Part shown: positions 32,455 to 39,099 of the stretch, one piece after another
Layout of the letters: each line of letters opens with the position of its first letter
Position numbering within the stretch: the stretch's first letter is position 1
NCBI GenBank assembly: GCA_946411475.1
Contig: CAMKED010000008.1
Coordinates: forward strand, 1 to 42,005
DNA from: an uncultured Clostridia bacterium
GTDB taxonomy: Bacteria > Bacillota > Clostridia > Oscillospirales > Oscillospiraceae
DNA: 42,005 nt
Direction: 5' to 3'
Position numbers and translations under genes: made by a program
The notes under the pieces: generated by a model
What the model was told of the DNA's origin: nothing
What the model saw: the letters and a program-made list of their open reading frames with translations, nothing else
The model's database searches: none

Positions 32455-35355
32455 ATGTCGGCCGGCCGAAGCTTTTTCAAGCGCATCGGAGCCCTGCTGC
32501 TGTGTATGGTTCTTGCTGTCACACTGCTTGCGCCCCTGTGCTTCGGCGCGTCTGCGACGGACCGAAAGGTGGTCCGGGTGGGCTGGTATGATTCCAACTT
32601 TAACCGAATGGACGCGTCCGGCCGCCGGAGCGGCTACGCCTATGAGTACCAGCAGCGGATTGCCTCATATACCGGCTGGACCTACGAATACGTAGAGGGA
32701 AGCTGGACGGAGCTGCTCGCCATGCTGGAAAACGGAGAAATCGACCTGCTGAGTGACGTCTCCGTCACGAAGGAACGGTCGAAGACCATGCTCTTCTCTG
32801 CTGCGCCCATGGGGACAGAGAGCTATTATCTATTTATCACCACGACCAACCAGGATATTACCGCAGACGATCTTTCCACGATCAACGAGAAGCGCGTCGG
32901 CATTGTGATGAACAGCGTTCAAAAGGATTGTATGCTGCGCTGGACCCTGGAACACCGTGTCTACCCCGAGCTGATCGAGCTTTCCACGTCTTATGACGAG
33001 AATATGGATATGCTCTATCGCGGCGAGTTGGACGCGCTGGTCACCATGGACGGGCTTGGCGTTTCCAGACCGGCCGTGCCGGTGTGCAAGGTCGGCGAAT
33101 CCGCTTTCTACTTCGGCGTAAACAAGGACCGGCCCGATCTGCTTGCGGAGCTGGACGACGCCATGAGCCGCATCCAGGAGGAGAACCGAAATTACAATCA
33201 GCAGTTGTTTGACAAATACGTCCGCTCCTACGGCAACAGCGCATTTTTGACGCCTGCGGAGACAGAGTGGTATCAAAACAAGACGGAGATCCGTGTGGGC
33301 TACTGGGCGGACTATCTTCCTTTCTGCGCGGAGCAGAACGGGCGGCTCACCGGCGCGCTGGCGGACTATCTGGCGTTGATGGAGGACAGCATCAAAAATG
33401 CTGAGGTCGTTTTCACGCCGGTCGCCTATCCGACAACGGAAGCCCTGCTCGACGCGATCCGCAGCGGAGAGGTGGACTGCGCCTTCCCGATCCATCTCAG
33501 CCCCTACGACGAAGAGACCATGGGGCTTTTGACGACTTCTCCGCTGATTCAGGCGGAGCTCTATGCGGTGACGGACCAAAACCGCGGCGGACTGTCTGCG
33601 GACGAGGCGCTCACCGTTGCGCTGCAGGAGGGCAATTCCAATTACAAAATCTTCCTGGCCGACAACTTCCCGAATTGGAAAGCGGACTATTACGACACGC
33701 CAAAGGACTGCATCCGTGCGGTGGATCACAAAAAAGCGGACTGCGTCTTGACAGTATCCTACCGTTTGGGCTATGCGGAGCAGCTTTTCAGGAAATACGA
33801 GTTCCAAACCGTTCCCACAGGCAAGCCCATCAGCTTGTCCTTTGCCGTGCGGCGCGAGGATACGCATCTTTATTCCATCCTGAATAAGACCGTCAGCCTG
33901 ATCCCAAAGTCCACCATGGAGGCCGCGCTGCTGGCGCAGACGATCCCGGAGGAGCAGACCACGCTGCTGGAATTCCTTGCTGCGAACTGGCTTCGGATCC
34001 TCATCATTCTGGCAATCGTCGGCGTGATCGTGTGGATCCTTTTGCAGCAGCGCGAAAAGGAAAAGAAAATTGCCGAAGACCGGAAGGCGCTGATCGATGA
34101 AACCGAGCGGGATTCTCTGACCGGCCTTTACAACCAGAGCTTCTTCTTTGCCTATGCCAATCAGTATTACCGCGAGCATCCGGGCGAGCCGATGGAAGCC
34201 GTTATGCTGAACATCGACAGCTTCCACGGGGTCAACACGCTGTACGGCTGGGAATTTGGCAACACGGTCCTCCGGCTGCTCGGCGGAGCGATCCGGGAAT
34301 TCCAGTCCGGCGCGCCCGGGATCGCGGGCCGCATCGAAGCGGACTGCTTCGTGATCTACACATCCCACTCCGTGGATTACGAGGTGGCGCTGAACAAATT
34401 CCAGGAGGAGCTGAACCGCTTTAATTCCAGCGTACGTGTGCGCATGGGCGTCATGCCGAAGACCACCGGCGTCGAGCCGAAGCAGATGTTCGAGCGGGCC
34501 CGGACTGCCTGCGGCCTGGCCCGGAAACAGTTCAAGCCGCATCTGGTGGTGTTCGATGAGAAAATGCACCGGCGCGAGATCTTTGAACGCCGTCTGCTCA
34601 ACGACCTGGAAAAGGCGGTAAAGACGCAGCAGTTTCTTGTCTGCTATCAGCCCAAATTCGACATCCAGTGCGAACCGCCGAAGCTGGTCAGCGCGGAGGC
34701 CCTGGTCCGCTGGCGGCATCCGGAATACGGGATCCTCTCGCCGACGGAATTCGTCCCGTTCCTGGAGCGGAACGGCCGCATCGGCGTAGTGGACAAGTAC
34801 GTCTGGCGCGAGGTTGCCCGGCAGATCGCCGCCTGGCGGAAAACCCATGGGGTTGAGATCCCTGTCTCCGTGAATCTCTCCCGGATCGACATTTTCGATC
34901 CCAGTCTTGTGGATACGATCGAGGAGCTGGTAAACGAAAATGAGCTGAAACGCGCCTCTCTGAAGTTGGAGGTCACCGAATCCGCCTATACCGAAAGCGC
35001 GGACCAGGTCATCGAGGTGGTCAATACCCTGCGGAAAAAGGGGTATCACATCGAGATGGACGACTTCGGCTCCGGCTACTCTTCCCTGAATATGCTTTCC
35101 ACCCTGCCCATCGACATTTTGAAGATGGATCAGGAGTTTGTCAAGAACATTGGCCGGGATGAAAAGGACGACCGCCTGGTCGGCTTGATCCTGGATATTG
35201 CCCGAAATCTGAGGGTGCCCGTGGTGGCAGAGGGCGTGGAGACCAGGGAACAGTTGGAGCTTTTGAAGAAGATGGGCTGCAATTATGTCCAGGGCTTCTT
35301 CTTCGCCCGCCCCCTCCCGCCGGAGATTTTCGAAAAACAGGCGTTCAAAGCGTAA
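32455..35355 (+). CDS. Membrane c-di-GMP phosphodiesterase with two solute-binding domains
   Basis: 966 residues. Order: signal peptide (about 1-32), two consecutive family-3 solute-binding (periplasmic-binding-like) domains outside the membrane (about 38-265 and 283-500), one membrane segment (about 511-533, LRILIILAIVGVIVWILL), GGDEF domain (about 550-710), EAL domain (about 720-960). The GGDEF motif is degenerate (EADCF, residues 628-632), so diguanylate cyclase activity is not expected. The EAL domain keeps its key residues: EALVRW (Glu748), VTES, DDFGSG (Asp869, Asp870), LKMDQEF, and VVAEGVET. This predicts c-di-GMP breakdown controlled by an external amino-acid-like ligand. The stop codon lies inside the target duplication of the MITE that follows. 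Confidence 0.92.
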   Translation: MSAGRSFFKRIGALLLCMVLAVTLLAPLCFGASATDRKVVRVGWYDSNFNRMDASGRRSGYAYEYQQRIASYTGWTYEYVEGSWTELLAMLENGEIDLLSDVSVTKERSKTMLFSAAPMGTESYYLFITTTNQDITADDLSTINEKRVGIVMNSVQKDCMLRWTLEHRVYPELIELSTSYDENMDMLYRGELDALVTMDGLGVSRPAVPVCKVGESAFYFGVNKDRPDLLAELDDAMSRIQEENRNYNQQLFDKYVRSYGNSAFLTPAETEWYQNKTEIRVGYWADYLPFCAEQNGRLTGALADYLALMEDSIKNAEVVFTPVAYPTTEALLDAIRSGEVDCAFPIHLSPYDEETMGLLTTSPLIQAELYAVTDQNRGGLSADEALTVALQEGNSNYKIFLADNFPNWKADYYDTPKDCIRAVDHKKADCVLTVSYRLGYAEQLFRKYEFQTVPTGKPISLSFAVRREDTHLYSILNKTVSLIPKSTMEAALLAQTIPEEQTTLLEFLAANWLRILIILAIVGVIVWILLQQREKEKKIAEDRKALIDETERDSLTGLYNQSFFFAYANQYYREHPGEPMEAVMLNIDSFHGVNTLYGWEFGNTVLRLLGGAIREFQSGAPGIAGRIEADCFVIYTSHSVDYEVALNKFQEELNRFNSSVRVRMGVMPKTTGVEPKQMFERARTACGLARKQFKPHLVVFDEKMHRREIFERRLLNDLEKAVKTQQFLVCYQPKFDIQCEPPKLVSAEALVRWRHPEYGILSPTEFVPFLERNGRIGVVDKYVWREVARQIAAWRKTHGVEIPVSVNLSRIDIFDPSLVDTIEELVNENELKRASLKLEVTESAYTESADQVIEVVNTLRKKGYHIEMDDFGSGYSSLNMLSTLPIDILKMDQEFVKNIGRDEKDDRLVGLILDIARNLRVPVVAEGVETREQLELLKKMGCNYVQGFFFARPLPPEIFEKQAFKA

Positions 35356-35357
35356 CG

Positions 35358-35484
35358 GTATCTGTTCAGTAGGGTCGTAGTGGCCGCGCACCTGCGCGGC
35401 CATAAAGCCCCGAAATAGCAATCCGCAGCATGGCCGCGCAGGTGCGCGGCCACTACGGAGCAGATGCGACTGAATAACAGATAC
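35358..35484. mobile_element. MITE-like element, copy 2 (full length)
   Basis: 127 bp, starting GTATCTGTTCAGT and ending ACTGAATAACAGATAC. It is flanked by a perfect 8-bp duplication GCGTAACG at 35350-35357 and 35485-35492; the left copy contains the TAA stop of the EAL gene, which is therefore intact. Near-perfect internal arms (CGTAGTGGCCGCGCACCTGC and its complement, continuing through GCGGCCAT) let one strand fold as a long hairpin. No open reading frame. Same family as 7138-7239. Confidence 0.92.
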
Positions 35485-35493
35485 GCGTAACGA

Positions 35494-35522
35494 AAAAACC
35501 TGCCACACCGTGGCAGGTTTTT
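35494..35522. terminator. Terminator after the MITE
   Basis: AAAAACCTGCCAC ACC GTGGCAGGTTTTT, a 13-bp stem with T-run. The EAL gene's original terminator, now displaced by the inserted element. Confidence 0.88.
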
Positions 35523-35576
35523 ATTGCCTTAGAGAATCCTGCCATGCGGGTGAATGAAGAATGAATACACCAAAGC

Positions 35577-35776
35577 GAAACAGTATTCACAAAAATGGTG
35601 CCATGCGTAAGTGTTGCGCGTGATGATTGCCCTGACGGGCAAGTGATGTTTTGCGACATAGCCGCAAAGTGATGGGATGTGTTCCGCTTTCACTTGCCGA
35701 AGGCAAACATCACGCGCGGAGCGCACATCACGTCCGAAGGACACATCACGTTCCGCGCAGCGGAACACATCGTTCC
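35577..35776. repeat. Array of small hairpins separated by a CATCAC linker
   Basis: No gene. The right half reads TTGCC GAA GGCAA, ACATCACG, CGCGGAGCGC, ACATCACG, TCC GAA GGA, CACATCACG, TTCCGC GCA GCGGAA, CACATCG: stems differ but each pairs with itself, and the linker is constant. The left half has the linker inverted (AAGTGATG, GTGATG) around GCCC TGAC GGGC and a TTTGCG...CGCAAA stem. GATGTGTTCCGC (about 35676-35687) pairs with GCGGAACACATC (35760-35771), so the whole could fold as one branched structure. Confidence 0.78.
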
Positions 35777-35810
35777 AACAAAAAAACAGCCTTGCGGCTG
35801 TTTTTTTGTT
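35777..35810. terminator. Bidirectional terminator
   Basis: AACAAAAAAACAGCC TTGC GGCTGTTTTTTTGTT, symmetrical with A-run and T-run, so it can end transcripts from both sides. It serves the leftward methyltransferase gene and the rightward region. Confidence 0.9.
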
Positions 35811-35888
35811 GGGAAAGAGCGCGTAAAAGTACACCGAAGCATAGAAAGAACGCCGAAAAGGCACTCTTATAGATCGATAAGCCGGGAT

Positions 35889-36674
35889 CTATCTGCAAAT
35901 AAACATGCCGTATTCCTTGGGCAAATCAATCGCCCCGTCCGCTGCATGCTCGTTCAGGATATCTCTGATCTTCTGAACTGGGAGATCAATGACCGCTTTG
36001 AACGAAGCAAGGCTTTGCAAATATTCCACAAGATCTTCTGTTTCAGTAACGTGAAGAGAATCTTCATAAAACACAGGAATCGCTGCCTCGAAAGATCTGC
36101 TGAGTTTTTCTTTCCCGTTCTGCATCGTGAAGTTGTGATTCGGCTTGAAATTTTCTCCGCCAAGCTTGAACCACTGCGCAAGCCGATCGGTAAAGTTGTG
36201 CTCTCCGTATGTAGCGCAGTAAAATACGCCGCCCTTTTTTAGCACTCTCCGCACTTCCCGAAGTCCCTTTTCGATATCCGGAACATGATAAAGCATGGAA
36301 TTGGCGATCACAACATCAAAACTTTCGTCCATGAACGGAAGGCTCTGAATATCCGCTTTTCGATACTGCATATTCTCACGTTCGCCAAGATTCTTTTCTG
36401 CAGCTTCCAGCATACCTTCCGATAAGTCTGTGAGAATAAGCTTCCCGCACCCTGATACGATTTCCTCATGGCCGATCCATATACTCCCGGTACCGCATCC
36501 GATCTCCAATACCGTCATCCCGTCGCGGATATCATAATGGGAAACAAGCCATTCGCCATAGCCCTGTCTGTTCACAGAATACTTTTCGTGAAACGTCAGC
36601 CGTATATCCAGCCCCTTCGGAACAGCGTACTGGGCTTTCACTGCAACCGAATCGTTCGAACTGCCGATCTGCAT
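35889..36674 (-). CDS. Class I SAM-dependent methyltransferase (UbiE-like)
   Basis: 261 residues. Rossmann-fold methyltransferase with VLEIGCGTGSIWIG (SAM binding, about residues 53-66), ILTDLSEGMLEAAEKN, and DVVIANSMLYHVPDIEKGLREVRRVLKKGG. Substrate unknown; the fold covers small molecules and lipids. Base composition is clearly lower in GC than the neighbours and codon use is more AT-rich (many AAA, GAA, ATT), suggesting acquisition from another lineage. ATG at 36674 with AGGAGAT upstream. A single gene ending at the bidirectional terminator. Confidence 0.85.
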   Translation of the reverse strand: MQIGSSNDSVAVKAQYAVPKGLDIRLTFHEKYSVNRQGYGEWLVSHYDIRDGMTVLEIGCGTGSIWIGHEEIVSGCGKLILTDLSEGMLEAAEKNLGERENMQYRKADIQSLPFMDESFDVVIANSMLYHVPDIEKGLREVRRVLKKGGVFYCATYGEHNFTDRLAQWFKLGGENFKPNHNFTMQNGKEKLSRSFEAAIPVFYEDSLHVTETEDLVEYLQSLASFKAVIDLPVQKIRDILNEHAADGAIDLPKEYGMFICR

Positions 36675-36696
36675 TCGTATTATCTCCTGCGGTTAT

Positions 36697-36725
36697 GAAA
36701 TATTCACCAAATCCTGATTTGTCAA
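36697..36725 (-). promoter_or_regulatory. Promoter of the methyltransferase gene
   Basis: Minus strand TTGACA (36725-36720), 17-bp spacer, TATTTC (36702-36697); perfect -35 but weak -10. Confidence 0.5.
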
Positions 36726-36760
36726 GATGACTATGCCACAGCTAAACGTGTCAAGCAACG

Positions 36761-36801
36761 AAGAAACCTCCTTTGCCCATGGTAGACAAAAGAGGTTTCT
36801 T
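36761..36801 (-). terminator. Terminator of the tRNA operon
   Basis: Minus strand AAGAAACCTC...GAGGTTTCTT-type stem with an internal TTTG/CAAA extension, four bases after the tRNA-Glu CCA end. Confidence 0.75.
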
Positions 36802-36804
36802 TGA

Positions 36805-36879
36805 TGGTGACCCGTACGGGACTCGAACCCATGTTACCGCCGTGAAAGGGCGGTGTCTTAACCACTTGACCAACGGGCC
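36805..36879 (-). tRNA. tRNA-Glu (UUC)
   Basis: 75 nt on the minus strand including an encoded CCA. Acceptor GGCCCGT/ACGGGTC with one G-U pair, D stem GTC/GAC, anticodon stem CCGCC/GGCGG with loop CTTTCAC (anticodon TTC), T arm ATGGG TTCGAGT CCCGT. It directly abuts the CCA of the upstream tRNA-Met with no spacer. Confidence 0.95.
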
Positions 36880-36955
36880 TGGTAGCGGCAATCTGACTCG
36901 AACAGATGACAACACGGGTATGAACCGGGTGCTCTACCAACTGAGCTATGCCGCC
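36880..36955 (-). tRNA. tRNA-Met (CAU), elongator type
   Basis: 76 nt on the minus strand with encoded CCA. Acceptor GGCGGCA/TGCCGCT, D arm GCTC AGTTGGTA GAGC, anticodon loop TTCATAC (CAT), T arm ATCTG TTCGAGT CAGAT. The initiator hallmarks (C1-A72 mismatch, three G-C pairs at the anticodon stem base) are absent. One mismatch at 28-42. A lysidine-modified tRNA-Ile cannot be fully excluded by eye. Confidence 0.9.
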
Positions 36956-37002
36956 ATTTGAGACACCGTCCCCAACGGGACAGGCTCGAACAAGCATAAA
37001 GG

Positions 37003-37031
37003 ATTATAGCGGAAAAGAAAGGGTTTGTCAA
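37003..37031 (-). promoter_or_regulatory. Promoter of the tRNA operon
   Basis: Minus strand perfect consensus TTGACA (37031-37026), 17-bp spacer, TATAAT (37008-37003), about 48 bp before tRNA-Met. Confidence 0.9.
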
Positions 37032-37072
37032 GCATTATTTCTTTTTTGCGCGTGTTTTTCTTTTTACGCCGG

Positions 37073-37903
37073 TTAATTTGCGTCTACGACTGCCGCGTAC
37101 AGGGCGTTTTTGGAGACGCCCGTTTCCTCTGCGACCTGCCGGACCGCGTCCTTGGTGCGTGTGCCGTCCTCCGTCAGCTCCCGGACCATGGCGACGGCCT
37201 GCTCCAGGCTGACGGCCTCGGTCTTCTGCGCCGCACCCGCGACGACCAGGACGTATTCGCCGCGGGGCTCGTTCTCCGCATAGCGGGCGACGGCCTCGCC
37301 CAGACGCAGGCGCAGGACCTCCTCGTGAAGCTTGGTCAGCTCCCGGCAGAGACTGATCGGCCGATCCGACCCGAACGCGGCGCACAGTTCGTCGAGCGTC
37401 TCCCGCAAACGGTGCGGCGCCTCATAGAAGATCATCGTCCGCTCCTCGGTTTTCAGCCGCTCCAGCCGCGCCCGACGATCCTTTTTCTGCGCGGGGAGGA
37501 AGCCCTCGAAGGTAAAGCGTCCCGTGGCCAGAGCGGAGACGGACAGGGCTGTGATCGCGGCGCAGGGTCCGGGGATCGCGCAGACTGGCACGCCTGCTTC
37601 GGCGCAGAGCCGAACCAGATCCTCGCCGGGATCGGAAATCGCAGGACAGCCGGCGTCGGTCACCAGCGCGCAGCTTTCCCCGGCCAGCAGTCGTTCCACG
37701 ATCCTGGGACCGCTTTCTTTTTTGTTGTGCTCGTGATAGCTGACCAGGGGCTTTTTGATCTCCAGGTGGTTCAGCAGCTTCAGGGACACGCGGGTATCCT
37801 CGGCGGCGATGAAATCCGCTGCGGCCAGCGTCTCCGCGCAGCGGCGGGAAACGTCCCCCAGATTGCCGATCGGCGTGGGGACGAGGTATAAAGTACCGGA
37901 CAT
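37073..37903 (-). CDS. rsmI: 16S rRNA (cytidine-1402 2'-O) methyltransferase
   Basis: 276 residues, tetrapyrrole-methylase fold. It methylates the ribose of C1402 in the ribosomal P site. Motifs: LVPTPIGNLGD at the N-terminus, AAEDTR, LVTDAGCPAISDPGE, IPGPCAAITALSVS and FEGFLP. The C-terminal helix-turn-helix-like part DAVRQVAEETGVSKNALYAAVV is typical. The ATG at 37901-37903 has GGAGG directly upstream; the longer frame runs through an AATTGAGAA repeat. It follows trmN6 in a two-gene leftward unit. Confidence 0.95.
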   Translation of the reverse strand: MSGTLYLVPTPIGNLGDVSRRCAETLAAADFIAAEDTRVSLKLLNHLEIKKPLVSYHEHNKKESGPRIVERLLAGESCALVTDAGCPAISDPGEDLVRLCAEAGVPVCAIPGPCAAITALSVSALATGRFTFEGFLPAQKKDRRARLERLKTEERTMIFYEAPHRLRETLDELCAAFGSDRPISLCRELTKLHEEVLRLRLGEAVARYAENEPRGEYVLVVAGAAQKTEAVSLEQAVAMVRELTEDGTRTKDAVRQVAEETGVSKNALYAAVVDAN

Positions 37904-37968
37904 GGTTCCTCCGTTTTTTGAATTGAGAAGTGAGAATTGAGAGTGGAGAATTGCAGACGTTGTTCCAA
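37904..37968. repeat. AATTGAGAA microrepeats between trmN6 and rsmI
   Basis: GAATTGAGAAGTGAGAATTG, continuing AGAGTGGAGAATTG, with the inverted counterpart CAATTCTCAATTC at about 37970-37982 overlapping the trmN6 3' end. Same style of short inverted microrepeat as the TTGAAA and TTCAGAG arrays elsewhere in the window. Confidence 0.65.
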
Positions 37969-38694
37969 TCAATTCTCAATTCCCTTCATGTGATAGATTC
38001 GCAGATAATCCTCCGTGGGGCTTCCGTCGTTGTTTGCGAGCACCAGCGGCGCGTCCCAGCACAGACCCGGCTTGCCGCCGCGGGAAGCCTTGACCAAAAC
38101 CAGCGAAGGCGCCGCGTTCGGCTTGGGGCACACGAGCCGCAGCCGTTTGGGTTCAAGCCCCGCAGCGCGAAGCGCACAGCAAAGATCAGCCAATCGACCG
38201 GGCAGGTGGACCATCCACAGGCTGCCGCCGGTTTTCAGCAGTCGGCCTGCCGCCGCGCAGACGTCGCGCAGCGTGCAGCAAAGCTCCGTCCGGGCAATGG
38301 CCTGGATTTCGTTTTCCGGGACAAATCCACCGCCCACCGGATAGTAGGGCGGATTGCAGACGACGTGCCGAAAACTGCCGGCGGGGAGCAGCTTGCCGAT
38401 CTCCCGCAGATCCCCGTGCAGAACGCGGAAGCGGTCTTCCAGCCTGTTTTCGGACACGGCGCGATCCATCACCGCGCACGCGGCCTCCTGGAGCTCCACG
38501 GCCGTCACGTGCAGAGAAGGGTCCCCGGCCAGAAGCAGCAGTCCTACGGCCCCGCTGCCTGCGCAGAGATCGCAGACGGCCGCGCCCTTTGGCAGCTCGG
38601 CAAAGTCCGCGAGGACCATCGCGTCGGTCCCAAGCCGGAACGCATCTTCATTCTGCGGCAGCGTGATCCCGTTTTGTAAGAACTCAGATTTCAT
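37969..38694 (-). CDS. TrmN6-like tRNA (adenine-37 N6) methyltransferase
   Basis: 241 residues, YfiC/TrmN6 family. Motifs are FRLGTDAMVLADF, the SAM-binding CDLCAGSGAVGLLL, VTAVELQEAAC and the catalytic NPPYYPVGGG. In E. coli the enzyme modifies A37 of tRNA-Val; the target here is assumed by family. The C-terminus overlaps the microrepeat before rsmI. Pairing with rsmI is common in Firmicutes, so co-transcription as an RNA-modification unit is likely. Confidence 0.9.
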   Translation of the reverse strand: MKSEFLQNGITLPQNEDAFRLGTDAMVLADFAELPKGAAVCDLCAGSGAVGLLLLAGDPSLHVTAVELQEAACAVMDRAVSENRLEDRFRVLHGDLREIGKLLPAGSFRHVVCNPPYYPVGGGFVPENEIQAIARTELCCTLRDVCAAAGRLLKTGGSLWMVHLPGRLADLCCALRAAGLEPKRLRLVCPKPNAAPSLVLVKASRGGKPGLCWDAPLVLANNDGSPTEDYLRIYHMKGIEN

Positions 38695-38704
38695 TTTTAT
38701 CCAA

Positions 38705-38737
38705 AAAATGGGCCTGTGCAGCGCACAGGCCCATTTT
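38705..38737. terminator. Terminator of the ferredoxin gene
   Basis: AAAATGGGCCTGTGC AGC GCACAGGCCCATTTT, a perfect 15-bp stem with A/T runs on both sides, 11 bp after the ferredoxin stop on the minus strand. Confidence 0.9.
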
Positions 38738-38748
38738 CCTTTGTCTAA

Positions 38749-38916
38749 TTACAGCTCAATGGCCTCAACAGGGCAAGCTGCGGCGCAGGAGCCGCACTCC
38801 ACGCACTGCTCGGCGTCGATGACGTAACGGTCCTCACCTTCGGTGATGATGCCCAGGGGGCAGGTGTCGGCGCAGGTGCCGCACTTCAGGCACTTGTCGG
38901 TAATGGTGTAAGCCAT
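38749..38916 (-). CDS. 2[4Fe-4S] ferredoxin
   Basis: 55-residue clostridial-type ferredoxin with two cluster motifs, CLKCGTCADTCP (residues 9-20) and CVECGSCAAACP (38-49). A small soluble low-potential electron carrier and a plausible electron donor to Rnf, though not linked to it. The ATG at 38914-38916 with AAAGGAGG just upstream gives the normal family length; the frame extends upstream through the promoter only by chance. Monocistronic between its own promoter and terminator. Confidence 0.95.
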   Translation of the reverse strand: MAYTITDKCLKCGTCADTCPLGIITEGEDRYVIDAEQCVECGSCAAACPVEAIEL

Positions 38917-38968
38917 GGTAAATCCTCCTTTGTTTCTTCGGTGGGTTGATATGTTCCTTGCTGAACCT

Positions 38969-38996
38969 ATCATAACATGTTTTTTGGAAAATGCAA
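38969..38996 (-). promoter_or_regulatory. Promoter of the ferredoxin gene
   Basis: Minus strand TTGCAT (38996-38991), 16-17 bp spacer, TATGAT (38974-38969), about 55 bp before the start. Confidence 0.65.
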
Positions 38997-39099
38997 TGGG
39001 TATTTCAAAAAAATCTGTATCTTTTTTATGAATTTTTGAGTAAACGAAGATAAAACCGGGTATCATCCCTATATTTGAAGAAGGAAAGGACGTCAAAAG

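Noticed and set aside
32830-35508. 892-codon minus-strand frame opposite the EAL gene
   Set aside because: Shadow frame caused by high third-position GC; runs through the MITE and has no start signal.
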